Shown here in pieces: positions 42,300-53,473 of a stretch of DNA of 64,000 bases. Positions within the stretch are counted from its first letter, which is position 1, and each line of letters opens with the position of its first letter. Source of the stretch: Trichobilharzia regenti (taxonomy: Eukaryota; Platyhelminthes; Trematoda; Strigeidida; Schistosomatidae); contig CALYDD020000408.1 of assembly GCA_944472135.2 (NCBI GenBank), positions 61,053 through 125,052 of the forward strand, written 5' to 3'. Both the position numbers and the translations under genes were made by a program. The notes below the pieces were generated by a model, which was not told the DNA's origin, did not search any database, and worked only from the letters and a program-made list of their open reading frames with translations.

Positions 42300-43825
42300 T
42301 ATCGTCTCATCATTGGATAAAAGTGCCAAATACGTCCACTGCACGTTTCTCGACTTCACTTCTGCTTTCGACTCTGTACCTAGATGTCTCTTGCTAAATA
42401 AGCTCTCTGTGACACAAACTGAGTCCTGGGTCACAAAGTGGTTGCATTCCTATTTCTCAAGCAGAATGCAGTATACTGTATACAAAGGTAAATTCTCCTC
42501 TGCTGTGCTCACTGAAGCTGGTGTCTTCCAATGTGCTGTGCTCTCCCTACTTCTCTTTTCTTTTTTTCTACATGACCTACCACCTTCAAATTACATTAAT
42601 CTCGTCAAATATGCTGACAACCTGACCGTATCTTTGCCTGTGTGTCAAGTGTCCAAGCGACTGCTCTAAACTAAATGGCTTTTCATCAGAAGTCAGCAAG
42701 TGGTCGAAGGGAAACGGTTTAACCTTAAATCCCTCTAAATGCCAAACAGTCAATTTCACCTTTAGGCATAAATCTGACCTAAACAAACTGGTGGTTAACA
42801 CTCACGAGGTGTGCAACATACAATGACGCCAAGATATTTAACTTCTGACTTGGTCTCTATTTCAGTGCCATCTATCTTCTGATCTTTCCTGGTCGTCTCA
42901 TATCTTGATGATTTCTAAGAAAATATTCCGTCTTACCTTCTACATCAAGAAGTTAAGACATTCTGGAATAACCCAACCCTTACTCTTACGATTCATTAAC
43001 TCTTGCATCCTGCCCATTATTCTCTACTGTTCCTTCTGAGTTTTTCCAGGGCTGGCTACTGAAGAAAGACTATGCCTTATTACGTAGGATGTTAAAGGTT
43101 GTCAACAGGGTAAGCAACGTGCCACCTAACCAGCTTGTTGATATTCTGGTGGACAGGCACATGGACTCATGTGAAAAATGGGCTAAATCCATTCTATCTA
43201 ACTCACACCACCCTCTTCATTCACAACTCTCCCCATGTATCTTATCAGGCAAAACCAGAAGCCTATATAGAAAACTATATGCTCGCACTAGAAAGTACAA
43301 AAACTCAACCATACCTTCCCTACTTGAGTTGTGTTCTGTGCGACGGAGAAAGTATTAGGCATGATACCTATAACTTATTAAATAGTCAGTAGAACAACTG
43401 GATCTTGTCTTTCCAACTCATATCATTTAAAGGTACAACGTTTCCTTTCTCTCTTTTCCTTTTCTCTCTTTTTTTGTTATGTGCTGTTTTGTTTCTCTCT
43501 TTCTTACAAACTCTACTGAAAACATTCTTCTTCGTTCTCTCACACACTGTATATCTCGATCTTTTTGTTACCGCTTATGCCAGTAAATATGCTAGTAGTA
43601 TCTACTTTTCTAACACCTTCAAACACTCTGTTCACTTTTGGCTTTGCTACCGATATGCTAATATGTTGTTGTCAAAATTAACTGAGATTACCCTTAATCT
43701 ATATAGAATTTTATTTTATTTCTAATGTACTAACTGGATGCAATACTGTAGTGGAATGCTAAGAATTCCATTCTGCATCACAAGTACTGTTTTGGAATAA
43801 GGCAAATTATTATTATTATTATTAA
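42300..43825 (+). pseudogene. CR1-like LINE (SR1 type), RT and 3' end
   Basis: Plus strand 42313-42669: 'YVHCTFLDFTSAFDSVPRCL' (RT motif A), 'WLHSYFSSRMQYTVYKGKFS', 'GVFQCAVLSLLLFSFFLHDL' (decayed GVPQGSVLSP), 'NLVKYADNLTVSLPV' (YADD box changed to YADN). Then 'LTLKPSKCQTVNFTF'-like and 'RKIFRLTFYIKKLRHSGI' in other frames, and 43089-43358 'MLKVVNRVSNVPPNQLVDIL', the C terminus. 3' tail: 'gtactgttttggaataagg' and (ATT)n at 43802-43825. Substituted catalytic Asp and frameshifts mean it is dead. Confidence 0.8.
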
Positions 43826-44044
43826 AAAAGAGTCCATAACTTGTTAAAAATCCTTTCCATGACACACTGATTTAGATTTCTGACCCGTATAGAAGAACTG
43901 ACTGGCTGACTTCACATTTGTGTTGATATCCCAAAATCTTGTTGTTTATAATGGATGAGTGCAGATGATTTCCAGACTGGTTTCAGAGTATTTTAGGTTT
44001 ACCTTGCCTTTCCGATTCTGGTATTGACATCAGTCAAACTGCTA

Positions 44045-44200
44045 CAGAAATTAGATATGATAGAGAAGATTTGTAGCTCAGGTAGGTGATTTTGATGTGG
44101 TTGTGTTCTCTGAGCTGAATGGTTAATTTGCGAAGCTTTCATCATCCTACTGGGTGACATCTTCAGCGCATACTTCAATTTGAAAAATCAAAATGCTACA
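44045..44200 (+). repeat. PLE terminal repeat
   Basis: 'gatagagaagatttgtagct', 'gatgtggttgtgttctctg', 'ggttaatttgcgaagctttc', 'gtgacatcttcagcgcatac': the same end as at 14.95, 15.95, 19.55-19.75 and 48.2 kb, here single. Confidence 0.7.
44129..44170 (-). ncRNA. Hammerhead-like motif in PLE terminal repeat
   Basis: Minus strand: stem I UGCG/CGCA, core CUGAAGA, one extra U, stem II GUCACC/GGAUGAU (bulged A, closing G-U), GAA, palindromic AGCU as mini stem III, U17, then CGCA. All conserved core bases are present; the extra U is the only departure. PLE-borne hammerheads with minimal stem III are known; cleavage of this one is untested. Confidence 0.5.
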
Positions 44201-44739
44201 GAAATTTCAAGACACAAGATTTGAAGTAGAAGTCATATTAAACTGTGATTTACTAACATTGACTATACACGTATTTGAGTCTTAAGGTACGTCTACAATT
44301 ATAGTAGTGTTGAATTAAATAAGGTGCAACTTGAAGTACTTTCCCTTGGCCTTCAATTTTGTGATAGACCGAAACGAGTTAATCACTTGGATACTGATAG
44401 TGAATTTGAAAACCATCCACCAATTGTATACTAATTAAATACCCAGACATCGTCGAAGCATCTGCACAAGAAGCCGACATGTCAACCTGAGATCGAGCAC
44501 TTCGGTCCAATCAATCGACGGGAAAATCAAAAAAAAATTCAATTCAATTTGTGTTCAGAAACTTCTTTCACGACCATGGCCTAAGCGTCCATTTTGTTTT
44601 CTTAATTCGTTAGGTGTTGAAACTGGATCTAGACTTTTAAAATTCAATCTTTGCAATCCATTTTCACTTATTGATCCTCTTTTTTTTCCAAAAGACTATT
44701 CATCACTTAACTAACTAGTTCACCGATGAAAATACCCAT

Positions 44740-45545
44740 TGATTGAGTCATGAAGACAATCCAGTGAAGAAAATTTTCTTTAACGACGAAATCATCTTCA
44801 GAGGCTGGCTGTAATGTACAGTCACTTGCATTTATGTTTACCAAAAATGTGTAGTAGTCTGTTATTCAGTAATAGGGGTGGGGGTGACATAATTGATATA
44901 ATTGATACTCAGAAGTGGCTTTAAAAGTAAAAATAAAAGTTATGAATCACGTAACACTCAACAGCACAAAGGAAGAAAGGTTAGAAATTTGATAAGGTTA
45001 AAATTTTATTGAGTGAGAAGAAAGAAAGATAGTTGAATGTTCATTTAGCAAGTGCAAGAAAATGTAAAAAAAGGACATGTGAGAGTGATAATAGCGAACT
45101 AATTAATAAAGTAAAAACGAAGTAATCATCAGAAATAAAATATTTACAGGGAACGAATAATGATAAGGTTAAGACCATGGTAGAATAAGAGACTGAACAA
45201 ACTGTTTATGTATACAGAGTTCGGGGGGTTGTATTGACAAATTGCCAACGCCTCCACAATACCCAAACCCGGAAACCTGTATTACTCGATTTCACCTTGT
45301 AGATAAACTTGAAAGACGACTGTGTTGTAGCTGTGTGGCTTGAGTCCACCAAGTGCTCGAGAATTGAGCTAGTAAATGTCTTGCATTGTCCTTATGCTAA
45401 ATATATGCTGGATAATGTTCAGAGATGCGTGTTTGCAAAGCGTGCGTTGTCAACTTCCTCCAATACGTTAGATTATTCACGAATTTTTCAAACATTATTA
45501 TTTTTCTTGCATTCTGATTTGATTTTTTTTCGCTAACTAGCAATA
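44740..45545 (-). pseudogene. PLE endonuclease remnant and 3' region
   Basis: Minus strand 45540-45210: 'KKLIDHGILLVSEKK' region, 'ALQTRISEHYPAYI', then in another frame 'SILEHLVDSSHTATTQSSFK', 'FIYKVKSSNTGF', 'LCIHKQFVQSLILPWS'. Downstream (to 44740) is untranslated PLE sequence with the motif 'cagtgaagaaaattttcttt' ... 'cgacgaaatcatcttcag'. Several frameshifts. Confidence 0.7.
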
Positions 45546-46685
45546 TCCCATGATCAATTAACTTTTTAAGGAAAGACGGGATGTTACCATTCACGAATAC
45601 AGACGTATACTAACACAAGTCTTTATACCCACAACCACTATAGTACCTGGTCTGTATAGACCAAAGGCAAATCAAACACCAAATCGATCGTAAAAAAATA
45701 CGAAGTATATTTCGAGATCAAAATCGTAGTATGAAGATAATTGCCTAACTAGCTAGAGATCGTGCACGAACGAACGTAACATGACGGCGTGCCATATGTC
45801 GAGAATGTTTGATCATGGGCCTTCGGCTAAGCCAATCAACTTAAACAATGAAGATCATTATCCACTGTTGACTGATAAATCCTGTTTGCCAATAATTTTG
45901 GGGGATTATCTACCACTATGACCTTGTGTTAAAATCCCTAAATGATTATATAGCTTTGAAGTTAGGTTAAGAAAAGAGGTCTCTGCTGACTTGTGTTCTA
46001 AATCGATCGATCAGTCCTCAATAACAAGTGAAGTCAATTTATGAATAAACTTGAGACAGGTTGTAGCCTTCGAGATTATTTAGATAACTCACCGCATAGA
46101 ATATTATGCACGAACTATCACCACTCTCATTTTATGATAAGCAGCTTTTCTGATACTACTGTATGCAAAACTTTAGGTAAATTTTCAAATACTACACGAA
46201 CTACTTTATTAATTTTAGTACTATCCACCGATGACAATAAAATGCATCAGGACAAGAGTATTCACCGGTACAATGCAATTGAATAACAAATACCTTATTA
46301 TGTCATAACCAATCTGTCGGAATAAAAATAAAGTAAATTAGCACTGCAGTATTTTCCTTTTCAATGAAGGTACAGGTGAATTATACTGGAGAAAATCGGA
46401 AAACACGAACATTACATATACTATAGTGTAATGAAATCTTGTAGACTGAAATGTTTATCTAAGAGTTTTTTCATCGCCTTTATTCAGCGCTGACTTCAGA
46501 ATGAAGGAAGCAAGTGTAAAAATCATCTACGCTAAGATGCACTTGCATGTGATTAGTTATATGTGAAGGAGGATTTTCTTATACTCTTGTTGATTTGTAT
46601 TGCTACTGACTATTATTATTCATCTGACGTTTGAAAATGTCGTAAATTAACTTCTTTAGCCAATTTCATACAGGATACCAACATA
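45546..46685. other. No gene recognised
   Basis: Open frames up to 81 codons have no recognisable motif or splice context. Likely intron or intergenic sequence. Confidence 0.45.
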
Positions 46686-46689
46686 CTTA

Positions 46690-47124
46690 TTAATTTAAGT
46701 GTTGGTTTGTAGGGATTTGATTGAATGGTTACAGGATTTCATCATGAGCTGACATTAGTTAGAGAACCATTGGAAAACCTACAGGGAGTACTTAATAGCT
46801 GTTTCCTCCCTCACAGTTTGGGACTCTCCAGCAGTACGCACCTACCACAGGGCGTTCGAACCCAGGACCTTCTAATTACAAGGCGATCTTGTAGACCTTT
46901 AAGCCACTGGGACGCGATCCAATGACCCATGAATTCTAACTTCTGCCAATTCACGACCTAGCCAATGTCTTTCTGGAGAGTATTTGTCCTCACACCCTAC
47001 CTGCTGCACCCTCCTGGTCACGACTTCTCACTAGAACCCCAGGTAACTACCTACCAATATCAGCTCATGATGAAATCATGTAACCAACCAAATCCCTACA
47101 AACCAACACTTAAATATCGATGAG
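46690..47124 (-). mobile_element. SM-alpha-type repeat, left copy of inverted pair
   Basis: Minus strand: near full unit with leader, tRNA-like head ('gtcccagtggcttaaagg', 'gggttcgaacgccc') and hammerhead block with stem I GUACUG, core CUGGAGA (A6 changed to G), stem II GUCCC.., GAAAC. Confidence 0.75.
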
Positions 47125-47490
47125 ATGCTCACTAGCGACTTGCTCTATTCAGCTAAGTAGTCACCTGGGTTCGGGTGGGAAGTCGTGACCAGTAATGTGC
47201 GGCAGGTCGGGTGTGAGGACAAATACTCGCCACTGAAGACATTGGCTACGGGTCGCGCTATGTTGTGCGTGGATTGGCAGAAGTTAGAATTCATGGGCCA
47301 TTGGATTGGGTCCCAGTGGCTTATTGGTATACGAGCTCGCCTTGTAACCAGGTCATGGGCTCGAACCCCTGTGGCGGGTGTACACTGATGGAGAGTCCCA
47401 AACTATGACGAAACAGATGTCCAGTATTCCCTGCAGGTTTTCCAATGGTTCTCTAACAAATGTCAGCTCATGATGAAATCCTGCACTTAT
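47125..47490 (+). mobile_element. SM-alpha-type repeat, right copy of inverted pair
   Basis: Leader ('gtgggaagtcgtgaccagt', 'gggtcgcgctatgttgtg'), head ('gtcccagtggcttattgg', 'gggctcgaacccc'), hammerhead-like block 47381-47426 (core AUGGAGA, GUCCC, GAC, GAAAC, CAGUAU), 3' end 'aaatgtcagctcatgatg'. With 46690-47124 it makes an inverted pair of about 0.8 kb. Confidence 0.75.
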
Positions 47491-47734
47491 TAATTCTTCA
47501 AAAACTGAATTCTTAACGCCTGAAACACTGCAGACTCATCCTATTTGTCACCGATGGTACGAAATTAAGACAATAACCGAAAGTTGGGACAAGTAGCGAT
47601 AAAGTAATTTAGATATATGTGTCAATAACAAATGTTTAATTCTTGAGTTCATTGGCAAACTAACCAGTAGACATCAAATTCAGGGGAGCAATCCACAAGG
47701 TCGCTCCTTTGTCAACTATATGTTATTCTAACAA

Positions 47735-47805
47735 CCCCTTTCTCAGGCGTGAGGCTAGCAACCCAACCCTGTAAACAAAACTGCTACAGAAACTTCAGCA
47801 CGATG
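47735..47805 (+). mobile_element. SINE-C type, 3' fragment
   Basis: 'caggcgtgaggctagcaacc', 'ctgctacagaaacttcagc'. Stops where the RTE endonuclease fragment begins. Confidence 0.6.
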
Positions 47806-47824
47806 AGTCTATTTGTGTCAAAAG

Positions 47825-48200
47825 AAAAATTCCATGTGTGGGGGGACGTGGCACGTCCGCACCATGTATGAGACTGATAAAGCAGCCCAAATTGTTAATG
47901 AGATGAAAAGATACGGAATTCAAGAACTGGATATATGTGAAAGCAGATGACATGGGGAATCTTTGATCTACTCCGGTCACCTAGAAGACAAATGCATGCA
48001 AACCGATGGTGTGGCTATATCATGATGTCACCAACGGAAACGAAGGCCTTGATGCAATGGGAGGCGATCTTGCCCAGGATAATGACCGCCTGATTCAACT
48101 CCAAAGAAAAGAAAGTGTCAGTTATACAATGTGCTATGCACCCACAAACAACGCAGACCTCGAGAAGAACAAAGAGTTCTACAGACAACTACAGGTAACA
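47825..48200 (+). pseudogene. RTE-like LINE, APE endonuclease start
   Basis: Plus strand: 'TWHVRTMYETDKAAQIVNEM', 'KRYGIQELDICESR' (stop), 'LIYSGHLEDKCMQTDGVAI', then 'VSYTMCYAPTNNADLEKNKE', 'FYRQLQ'. This is the N-terminal part of the APE-type endonuclease of RTE elements ('CYAPTN' is the usual block). Broken by a stop and frameshifts, and cut by a PLE terminal repeat at 48205. Confidence 0.75.
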
Positions 48201-48204
48201 TTTA

Positions 48205-48360
48205 GATATGATGGAGAATATTTGTAGCTTGGGTGGATGATTTTGATGTGGTTGTATTCTCTAAGCTGGGTAGTCGATCTGCGAAGCTTTCATTGCCCCA
48301 CCACTAGGCGACATCTTCAGTGCATACTTCAATTTCCTGAAGTGAACTGTTTGGATTTCT
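48205..48360 (+). repeat. PLE terminal repeat
   Basis: 'gatatgatggagaatatttg', 'gatgtggttgtattctct', 'gatctgcgaagctttcattg', 'gcgacatcttcagtgcatac'. The minus strand 48280-48324 has a hammerhead-like core CUGAAGA with one stem-I mismatch (UGCA against CGCA). Confidence 0.65.
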
Positions 48361-48845
48361 CCACGAGTTTATTAATCATCTCTCCCGGTGACCTTGGGAA
48401 TAATAATAGTACAAGAAGGGTTTACAAGGCAGGCAGCATCTTTCATTGGCCCACTTACCACAGTCTTCACCACCTACAGCTGTTCATAGAATTGTGACAA
48501 ATCATTCGATTTCAGAGCTGAGTGAGTTACTATTCATTCTGTGAAGTTTGCTTAATAAATACAGATACATGTTTCTGATTAACGTCATATAACCATGAGA
48601 AAGCAGTTCTCAGCATTTTTCTGAGTGGATCATTTCACCGTTTAACTTAAGAATATTTACAGCTTAAATCTGTTCGAGTTTTTAAATACACTTTTTCCAG
48701 TATGGTAATAGTAGTAAACAATTAAGAAAATTTTGTTTGTTACTTTGAATTTCCTAACCACTCACTTTCATTATACGAGGGGACTGTGAAAATAAGTGCG
48801 TAAAGTAATAACGTTTTTATTTCTGTTTGGGGATTTTTAGGAATA
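48361..48845. other. No gene recognised
   Basis: AT-rich spacer. Confidence 0.4.
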
Positions 48846-48847
48846 AT

Positions 48848-49572
48848 TATCTATAACTTAGACTGGACACGATAATGCTGCAAGCCAAGTAATCCACAAT
48901 GGGAAACTCACGGAATCCTTCGAAGTAAAAACACGAGTAAGACAAATAGGCTGTCTACTAAACATCTCCAATGATTTTCCTGATTGTGGGCGGTAGACTG
49001 GATAATGCGACAGACAGCAGTGGGCAGCGAGGAAACAGACATAAAATGGACCGACACAAAGAAAGAACTTGGAAGATCTGAATTTAGCCGATGACATATA
49101 TATGTCTGATTTCTCACAAACTAGAAGATATGCAAGTGAAAAGCAACAAGTTGGCAGAAAAAGCATCCTGAGAAGATAGGACTTCCTTCAGGTGAACATA
49201 GAGAGAACAGAGGGGATGAAAATTCCTGGCCAAAAGAAACACCAACAACAACAGACAGCATAAGTGGGAGCAATCCGACAGAAGTAACCTTCACCTACCT
49301 TCCTATCTGGAAAGGGTCGTCATTTCACTTACAAGTGAACGGAACTGATGAGGATATCAGGGCGAGGATGATCGGGAACGCAAGACAAGCTTTCATTACT
49401 CTCAAGTCTGTAGGTAGATCAACAGCACTCAGGATGAAAAACAAGATGAGAATTTTTTAACTTCGATGTGAAGTCAGTGCTACTCACTATGCGGATCAGA
49501 GACTAGGCGCCGCGTCACGAAGGGCACCTCGAACAAACCTACAGGCCTTCACTCGACACTTCGCTGATGATT
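48848..49572 (+). pseudogene. RTE-like LINE (copy 3)
   Basis: Starts in the RT ('ASQVIHNGKLTESFEVKTRV'-like), 'PMIFLIVGGRLD', the ADD box reads 'LNLADDIYMSDF', then 'SEKQQVGRKSILRR', 'GNARQAFITLKSVG'. More diverged than copies 1 and 2. It stops at 'cacttcgctgatgattag', where an LTR fragment follows. Confidence 0.75.
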
Positions 49573-49883
49573 AGTAATTAACGTCAATGTTGATGTACCC
49601 AATCTTGGTCATGAGAAAAAACAGCAATAAATCCTGACCTTGAGGAACTCAACAACCATTACGGCAGACTTAGCATGGGTGGATACGATCAGCACATATA
49701 TGATCTGACCTTCAGAGAAATGGCCGCAAAGAGATAACAGAATAACTTCCAGCGAGAAAATAACCAATCGGAAGACGGTATTTCTCTGCTAATAATAATG
49801 AATAATGATGTACATAAAAATATATAAATATCTTTTGATTAAGTAAACGATCTGTTGCCTGGCTCCTGTCTTCTGTTGTTACA
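49573..49883 (+). mobile_element. LTR fragment (family of 19093 and 39618)
   Basis: Lacks the first 60 bases or so of the LTR and ends GTTGTTACA. Keeps 'ccaatcggaagac', 'aaatatataaatatc', 'taaacgatctgttgcctgg'. It is joined directly to RTE copy 3 without a TG start, so it came by recombination or deletion rather than clean insertion. Confidence 0.7.
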
Positions 49884-50767
49884 CCTTGTTTTGTTTATAG
49901 ATTCACATTAATCCTTTATTATAGATTGATGTGAGTAGCTTTCAGATAATATATTATTGTAAAACCTAATTAATTTTGTTTCCATTCAGTGTAATCCATC
50001 GTCAACAGTACAATAACTACTTCTTGGTTAACGACCTCGAATGAATTATAATTTCTTCACAAATGTTTATTATTCATTTCTATTCTCCTCTTTATTGACG
50101 AATTAATTGATGAATAAGATAAATTTTATGTCAAATAAAAGGTAAAAGGGCTTGACATTCTCAAGGTAATAAATAAGTTGGAGACCAAGAGACTAAAGCT
50201 CAAATAATGTTACTGCTATCCTTCACAGTTTGAATTATATACTCATCAAACACCGTGACACAGATAATATTCACCCATAGCAACATATTATCATGTATCG
50301 TAAATACTTCAGTTTATATCAGAGATTTAAAAACATATGCACATTATATAAGTGACCTTTAAAAGAAAAGATAGAATTAATCTGATTGGTTGTAAATTTA
50401 TTCAAAACATTTAAATAAGAAATTAACTGGAAAGTAATAAAAATCAATGAAAATTTCAAAAACAACTCGGATGTACACACACAGACACACACGCTAGTTC
50501 ACCACCACTTTCCCAAAAGAACACAAAAACGAAAAGAAGAAGAAGGAAGAGAGACAGACAGACAGACAGACGGAAACGGAAAGCCACGGGTACGATATGA
50601 AATAAGATATCACATAAGAAATTAGGAGAGACAATACAATGAAATTAAAGAAGAAGAAGAACAAGAACAAAAGAAATACAAAACTCAGATGTTTTAAAAA
50701 TAGTATATCATTGGTGAGCAGTTGACTACAGTCTCTTCCTTTAGCAACAATAACACAAAAAAGATAT
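49884..50767 (-). other. Probable 3' untranslated region of the golgin gene, plus flank
   Basis: Downstream of the golgin stop on the minus strand. A purine-rich plus strand (pyrimidine-rich mRNA) lies at 50490-50680 with a (GACA)n run at 50550-50572. AATAAA on the minus strand at 50402-50397 is a candidate polyadenylation signal. Beyond it, no gene recognised. Confidence 0.45.
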
Positions 50768-51049
50768 TTAAGGCTTGTTTAACACAACAGGAAGCTGATT
50801 AACTGGATCGACAACTGGTGGTGAATTATGATCAGCAGGTAACTTACTACTACTACTACTAGTAGTAGTTGTCGTGTTATTATTCATAGGCAGCAGAAAT
50901 GAGAGTAGCATCCATATATGAAGTATTAATAAATAGGATATCGTAATAAGACGAATTATTGGGATACGACGAAATGTATTCGCCATACGAATACCAAAGT
51001 TATCTATCCGATAAGCCAATAATTTCAGTTGTTTCGGCATTGGTGAATT
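50768..51049 (-). CDS. Golgin-84 (GOLGA5)-like, last coding exon
   Basis: 93 codons plus stop, read from AAT at 51049 after an acceptor AG (51051-51050). Residues include 'RIDNFGIRMANTFRRIPIIR' and then a hydrophobic segment 'LITISYLLILHIWMLLSFLL', which matches the conserved end of golgin-84 proteins: a short basic stretch leading into a C-terminal transmembrane anchor. Golgin-84 is a coiled-coil Golgi tether acting in vesicle capture and ribbon organisation. The coiled-coil exons would lie upstream (higher coordinates) and are not seen. After the anchor comes a tail of about 40 residues, longer than the short tail of vertebrate golgin-84, with Asn, Thr and Ser runs encoded by trinucleotide repeats. 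The acceptor lacks a strong pyrimidine tract, so the 5' edge may shift by a few codons. Confidence 0.8.
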   Translation of the reverse strand, partial: NSPMPKQLKLLAYRIDNFGIRMANTFRRIPIIRLITISYLLILHIWMLLSFLLPMNNNTTTTTSSSSSKLPADHNSPPVVDPVNQLPVVLNKP

Positions 51050-51159
51050 CTATTCAGTAATAATAATAATAATAATAATTTGGTAAAGCAGAAAAGGTAC
51101 AATCATATCGATGCTGTAATAAATAAAATGAGGTGAACAAAAAAACTGCAAAAGTGGAA

Positions 51160-51185
51160 AATAACCCCCCCCCTCCCCCTCCCAG
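51160..51185 (+). repeat. C-rich tract
   Basis: 'aacccccccccctccccct'-like run upstream of the golgin exon. Confidence 0.8.
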
Positions 51186-51299
51186 GATTACAGCTAAATA
51201 CCTAAATGATGAAAAGTAACTCTTATGTACATCATATCTTCAAAAATGTCTTCAACTTCGTCTTGACATTAACTCTACAGCAGAGTTATTTCATGTTGG

Positions 51300-51725
51300 T
51301 AAGTCTGATGACGATAACCGGTCGCCCGGCCGACAACCGCTACCTTGTCGTGGTGGTCAAGGCTTGAGTACGGCACACTGAACCAACAAGTTAAACTGGC
51401 TGGAATTCATGTTCCTACAGGTCCTACCAACCATGTTAGAAAGGTTGTTTGGATAGCGGTTAGACTAAAAGCAATTGCCATGGGTTACGTGGGCTCCAGA
51501 ATCCAATAAAAACCAAATGGCATATGAACGTATATTAATCACCGGACACCATAGGAACGCAGCTCCTGACGCTGATATGCTGCCTTGCGGATTAGGCTCT
51601 AAGTCAAAAGCTCCGGCGGTGGTCGCGCTGCCTCAGTCTGCGCGCCCAAACAGTATCTCACACCTCACACGATAAGTGGAATGAAGCGAAAAACTACCAG
51701 TGAAACTTATCGCGAGCTCGTAGTA
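51300..51725 (+). mobile_element. RTE-like leader fragment
   Basis: GC-richer block with 'ccgctaccttgtcgtggtgg', 'actggctggaattcatgttc', 'caggtcctaccaaccatg' and 'gaaaggttgtttggatagcg', matching 5390-5564. The remainder has an incidental open frame of 66 codons. Lies in the intron upstream of the golgin exon. Confidence 0.5.
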
Positions 51726-52365
51726 ATGCTTTCAAGCAGTTATTATATCTGAAGTGACACATCTTTTTCCAACATTATTTTTATACATAGACTCCTGTAT
51801 TTTACCATCGCTAACCTTGACGTCTACACACAATGGACAGCCTTTCGCCTTTGCCTTAATTCCCAGTCTATGCCTGCCGTTTCATGCAGTTAGTTAGTAG
51901 CCTACTCCCTAGTTGGAGCCCGAGAGAGACCGCGAATTGAAAGCTCAAAACAGTATGGGATGTGGCCAAGAACAGTAATCACTTGCGATTGTGCCGCATA
52001 TTCGTTCCTTCGTCCCTTCCTCATAATAACTGACCAATTCTGTTACGACATGTTAAGTATGGCTGTTTACCTTCCTAATGAAGTTCCTTATCAGTTTTGT
52101 AAACATTTTTATTTTTAATTCAATTCCCTCTAATAAAATTCTGGCGGATTGTTTTGGTGCAAAAAACTAACACGTTTCTATGCGTTTCAACAATAAAACA
52201 AAATGGGAAGTTCCTGAATGCAGTGACTGGACCACCAATAAAAACACAAAGCCCGAAGAGCACAGTTTTTCCAAATTTCAGAATACGTGAACCATTAAAA
52301 AGGCTACAGATTACTGAAAACTTTAATGAAATTACATCAACCTAACTTTCTGAGGTGTACGACAT
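51726..52365. other. No gene recognised
   Basis: Single-copy-looking spacer between the leader fragment and the palindrome. Confidence 0.4.
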
Positions 52366-53080
52366 AGTGAAACACAATTATTATTATTTACTGGATGACA
52401 AGGTTTCGAACACAATTTATTATTGTTGTTCATAATCATATCATCAATTATAATTAATCACACGACTTCGAAACTTGAGTTTTATAGTTGTTTTCTTTAT
52501 TCTCTCCCATTTGTCGTGGTTGTAGAATTGGTAGTAGAATTTTCCAGATGTCTGGGTGGACAGGTGTTGAACCATTCCTAACACATGCAGCATTTCCAGT
52601 TGATTTGATAGACAAAGCCTCCATTGTTATCAATCTTCCCAACTCACCACTCTGTTACATTAGATTTTAAAACTGTCATCCTACCCCATCCATCCTATGG
52701 TATGGTTGTGTGTAATTGCATGTAGTGAGTGCTGTCTGTCTACGGCTGAATTATTGTCTAGATTTTTAATCCTATTCGGGTCAACCAATCTAGATTTTGG
52801 TGCTAGGTTTTTATGCTGGGCTAGTCTGACTGACTGCCTCTGTTCCACTGCTTTGACCTATGTATTTGACCTGACAATCATTGCAGGTAGAGAGCGCGTA
52901 TTAGATAAACTGAATTGTTTTGTTCTAAAGGCTCTTCCATAGGAGGGATCTTCTAACCCACGAAGCTTGTTTCTAATTGAGTTTGTGGGTGGTTTGAATG
53001 ACAGCGACTTTTATTCCTGCCTGTCTTGTTAAGAATTCTGCGTCAGGTGGTTTCCGAGGTTCCTTCCTTGCATGGAAATA

Positions 53081-53473
53081 CTACTGATGATTTAGATTCC
53101 TTATTGTTGGTGTTGTGGCTTTCGCATATTTAACATGCATGTCGTCATTATTACTATTATTATTGTTATTACTGCCACTATCAATACTATGATTATTTAT
53201 TTTATTTTTACGCTTCCTTACATATTTCCTAACTAATTTATCCGGGTAATTATTAAGTTTCAAGGCTTCTATTATGTGTATCACTTCCTGTCTTAGATTT
53301 TCCTTGGTACTACTTAGTTTTTGTGCTCTGTCACTTAAACATTTCACCAATCCTATTTTTACTGACACAGGAGGGGATGATCGGAAGTTCAAATATCTGT
53401 TTGAATGTGTAGGTTTCCAGTACACACCAGTGTGTTTAACTTTCCATCTTCTTTCCTCCTTTTTACGCCACAA
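53081..53473 (-). CDS. PLE RT C-terminal part, open frame (left arm)
   Basis: About 130 codons open: 'VYWKPTHSNRYLNFRSSPPV', 'SVKIGLVKCLSDRAQKLSST', 'EALKLNNYPDKLVRKYVRKR', then an Asn/Ser-rich low-complexity stretch. It corresponds to the region after the RT palm in PLEs of the amphioxus/cnidarian type. The preceding frame (53589-53389) gives 'YQDLHRFFEHINSKVEAIQF' and 'ELPMLDCGVKRRKEDGKLN', so one frameshift separates them. The right arm has the same frame but a stop. Confidence 0.7.
   Translation of the reverse strand: MWRKKEERRWKVKHTGVYWKPTHSNRYLNFRSSPPVSVKIGLVKCLSDRAQKLSSTKENLRQEVIHIIEALKLNNYPDKLVRKYVRKRKNKINNHSIDSGSNNNNNSNNDDMHVKYAKATTPTIRNLNHQ

Noticed and set aside
46041..46286. 81-codon open frame
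   Set aside because: No motif or splice signals, average AT-rich chance ORF.
52697..52942. 81-codon open frame in the palindrome arm
   Set aside because: Antisense to the PLE endonuclease; the sense strand has the recognisable YIG motif.
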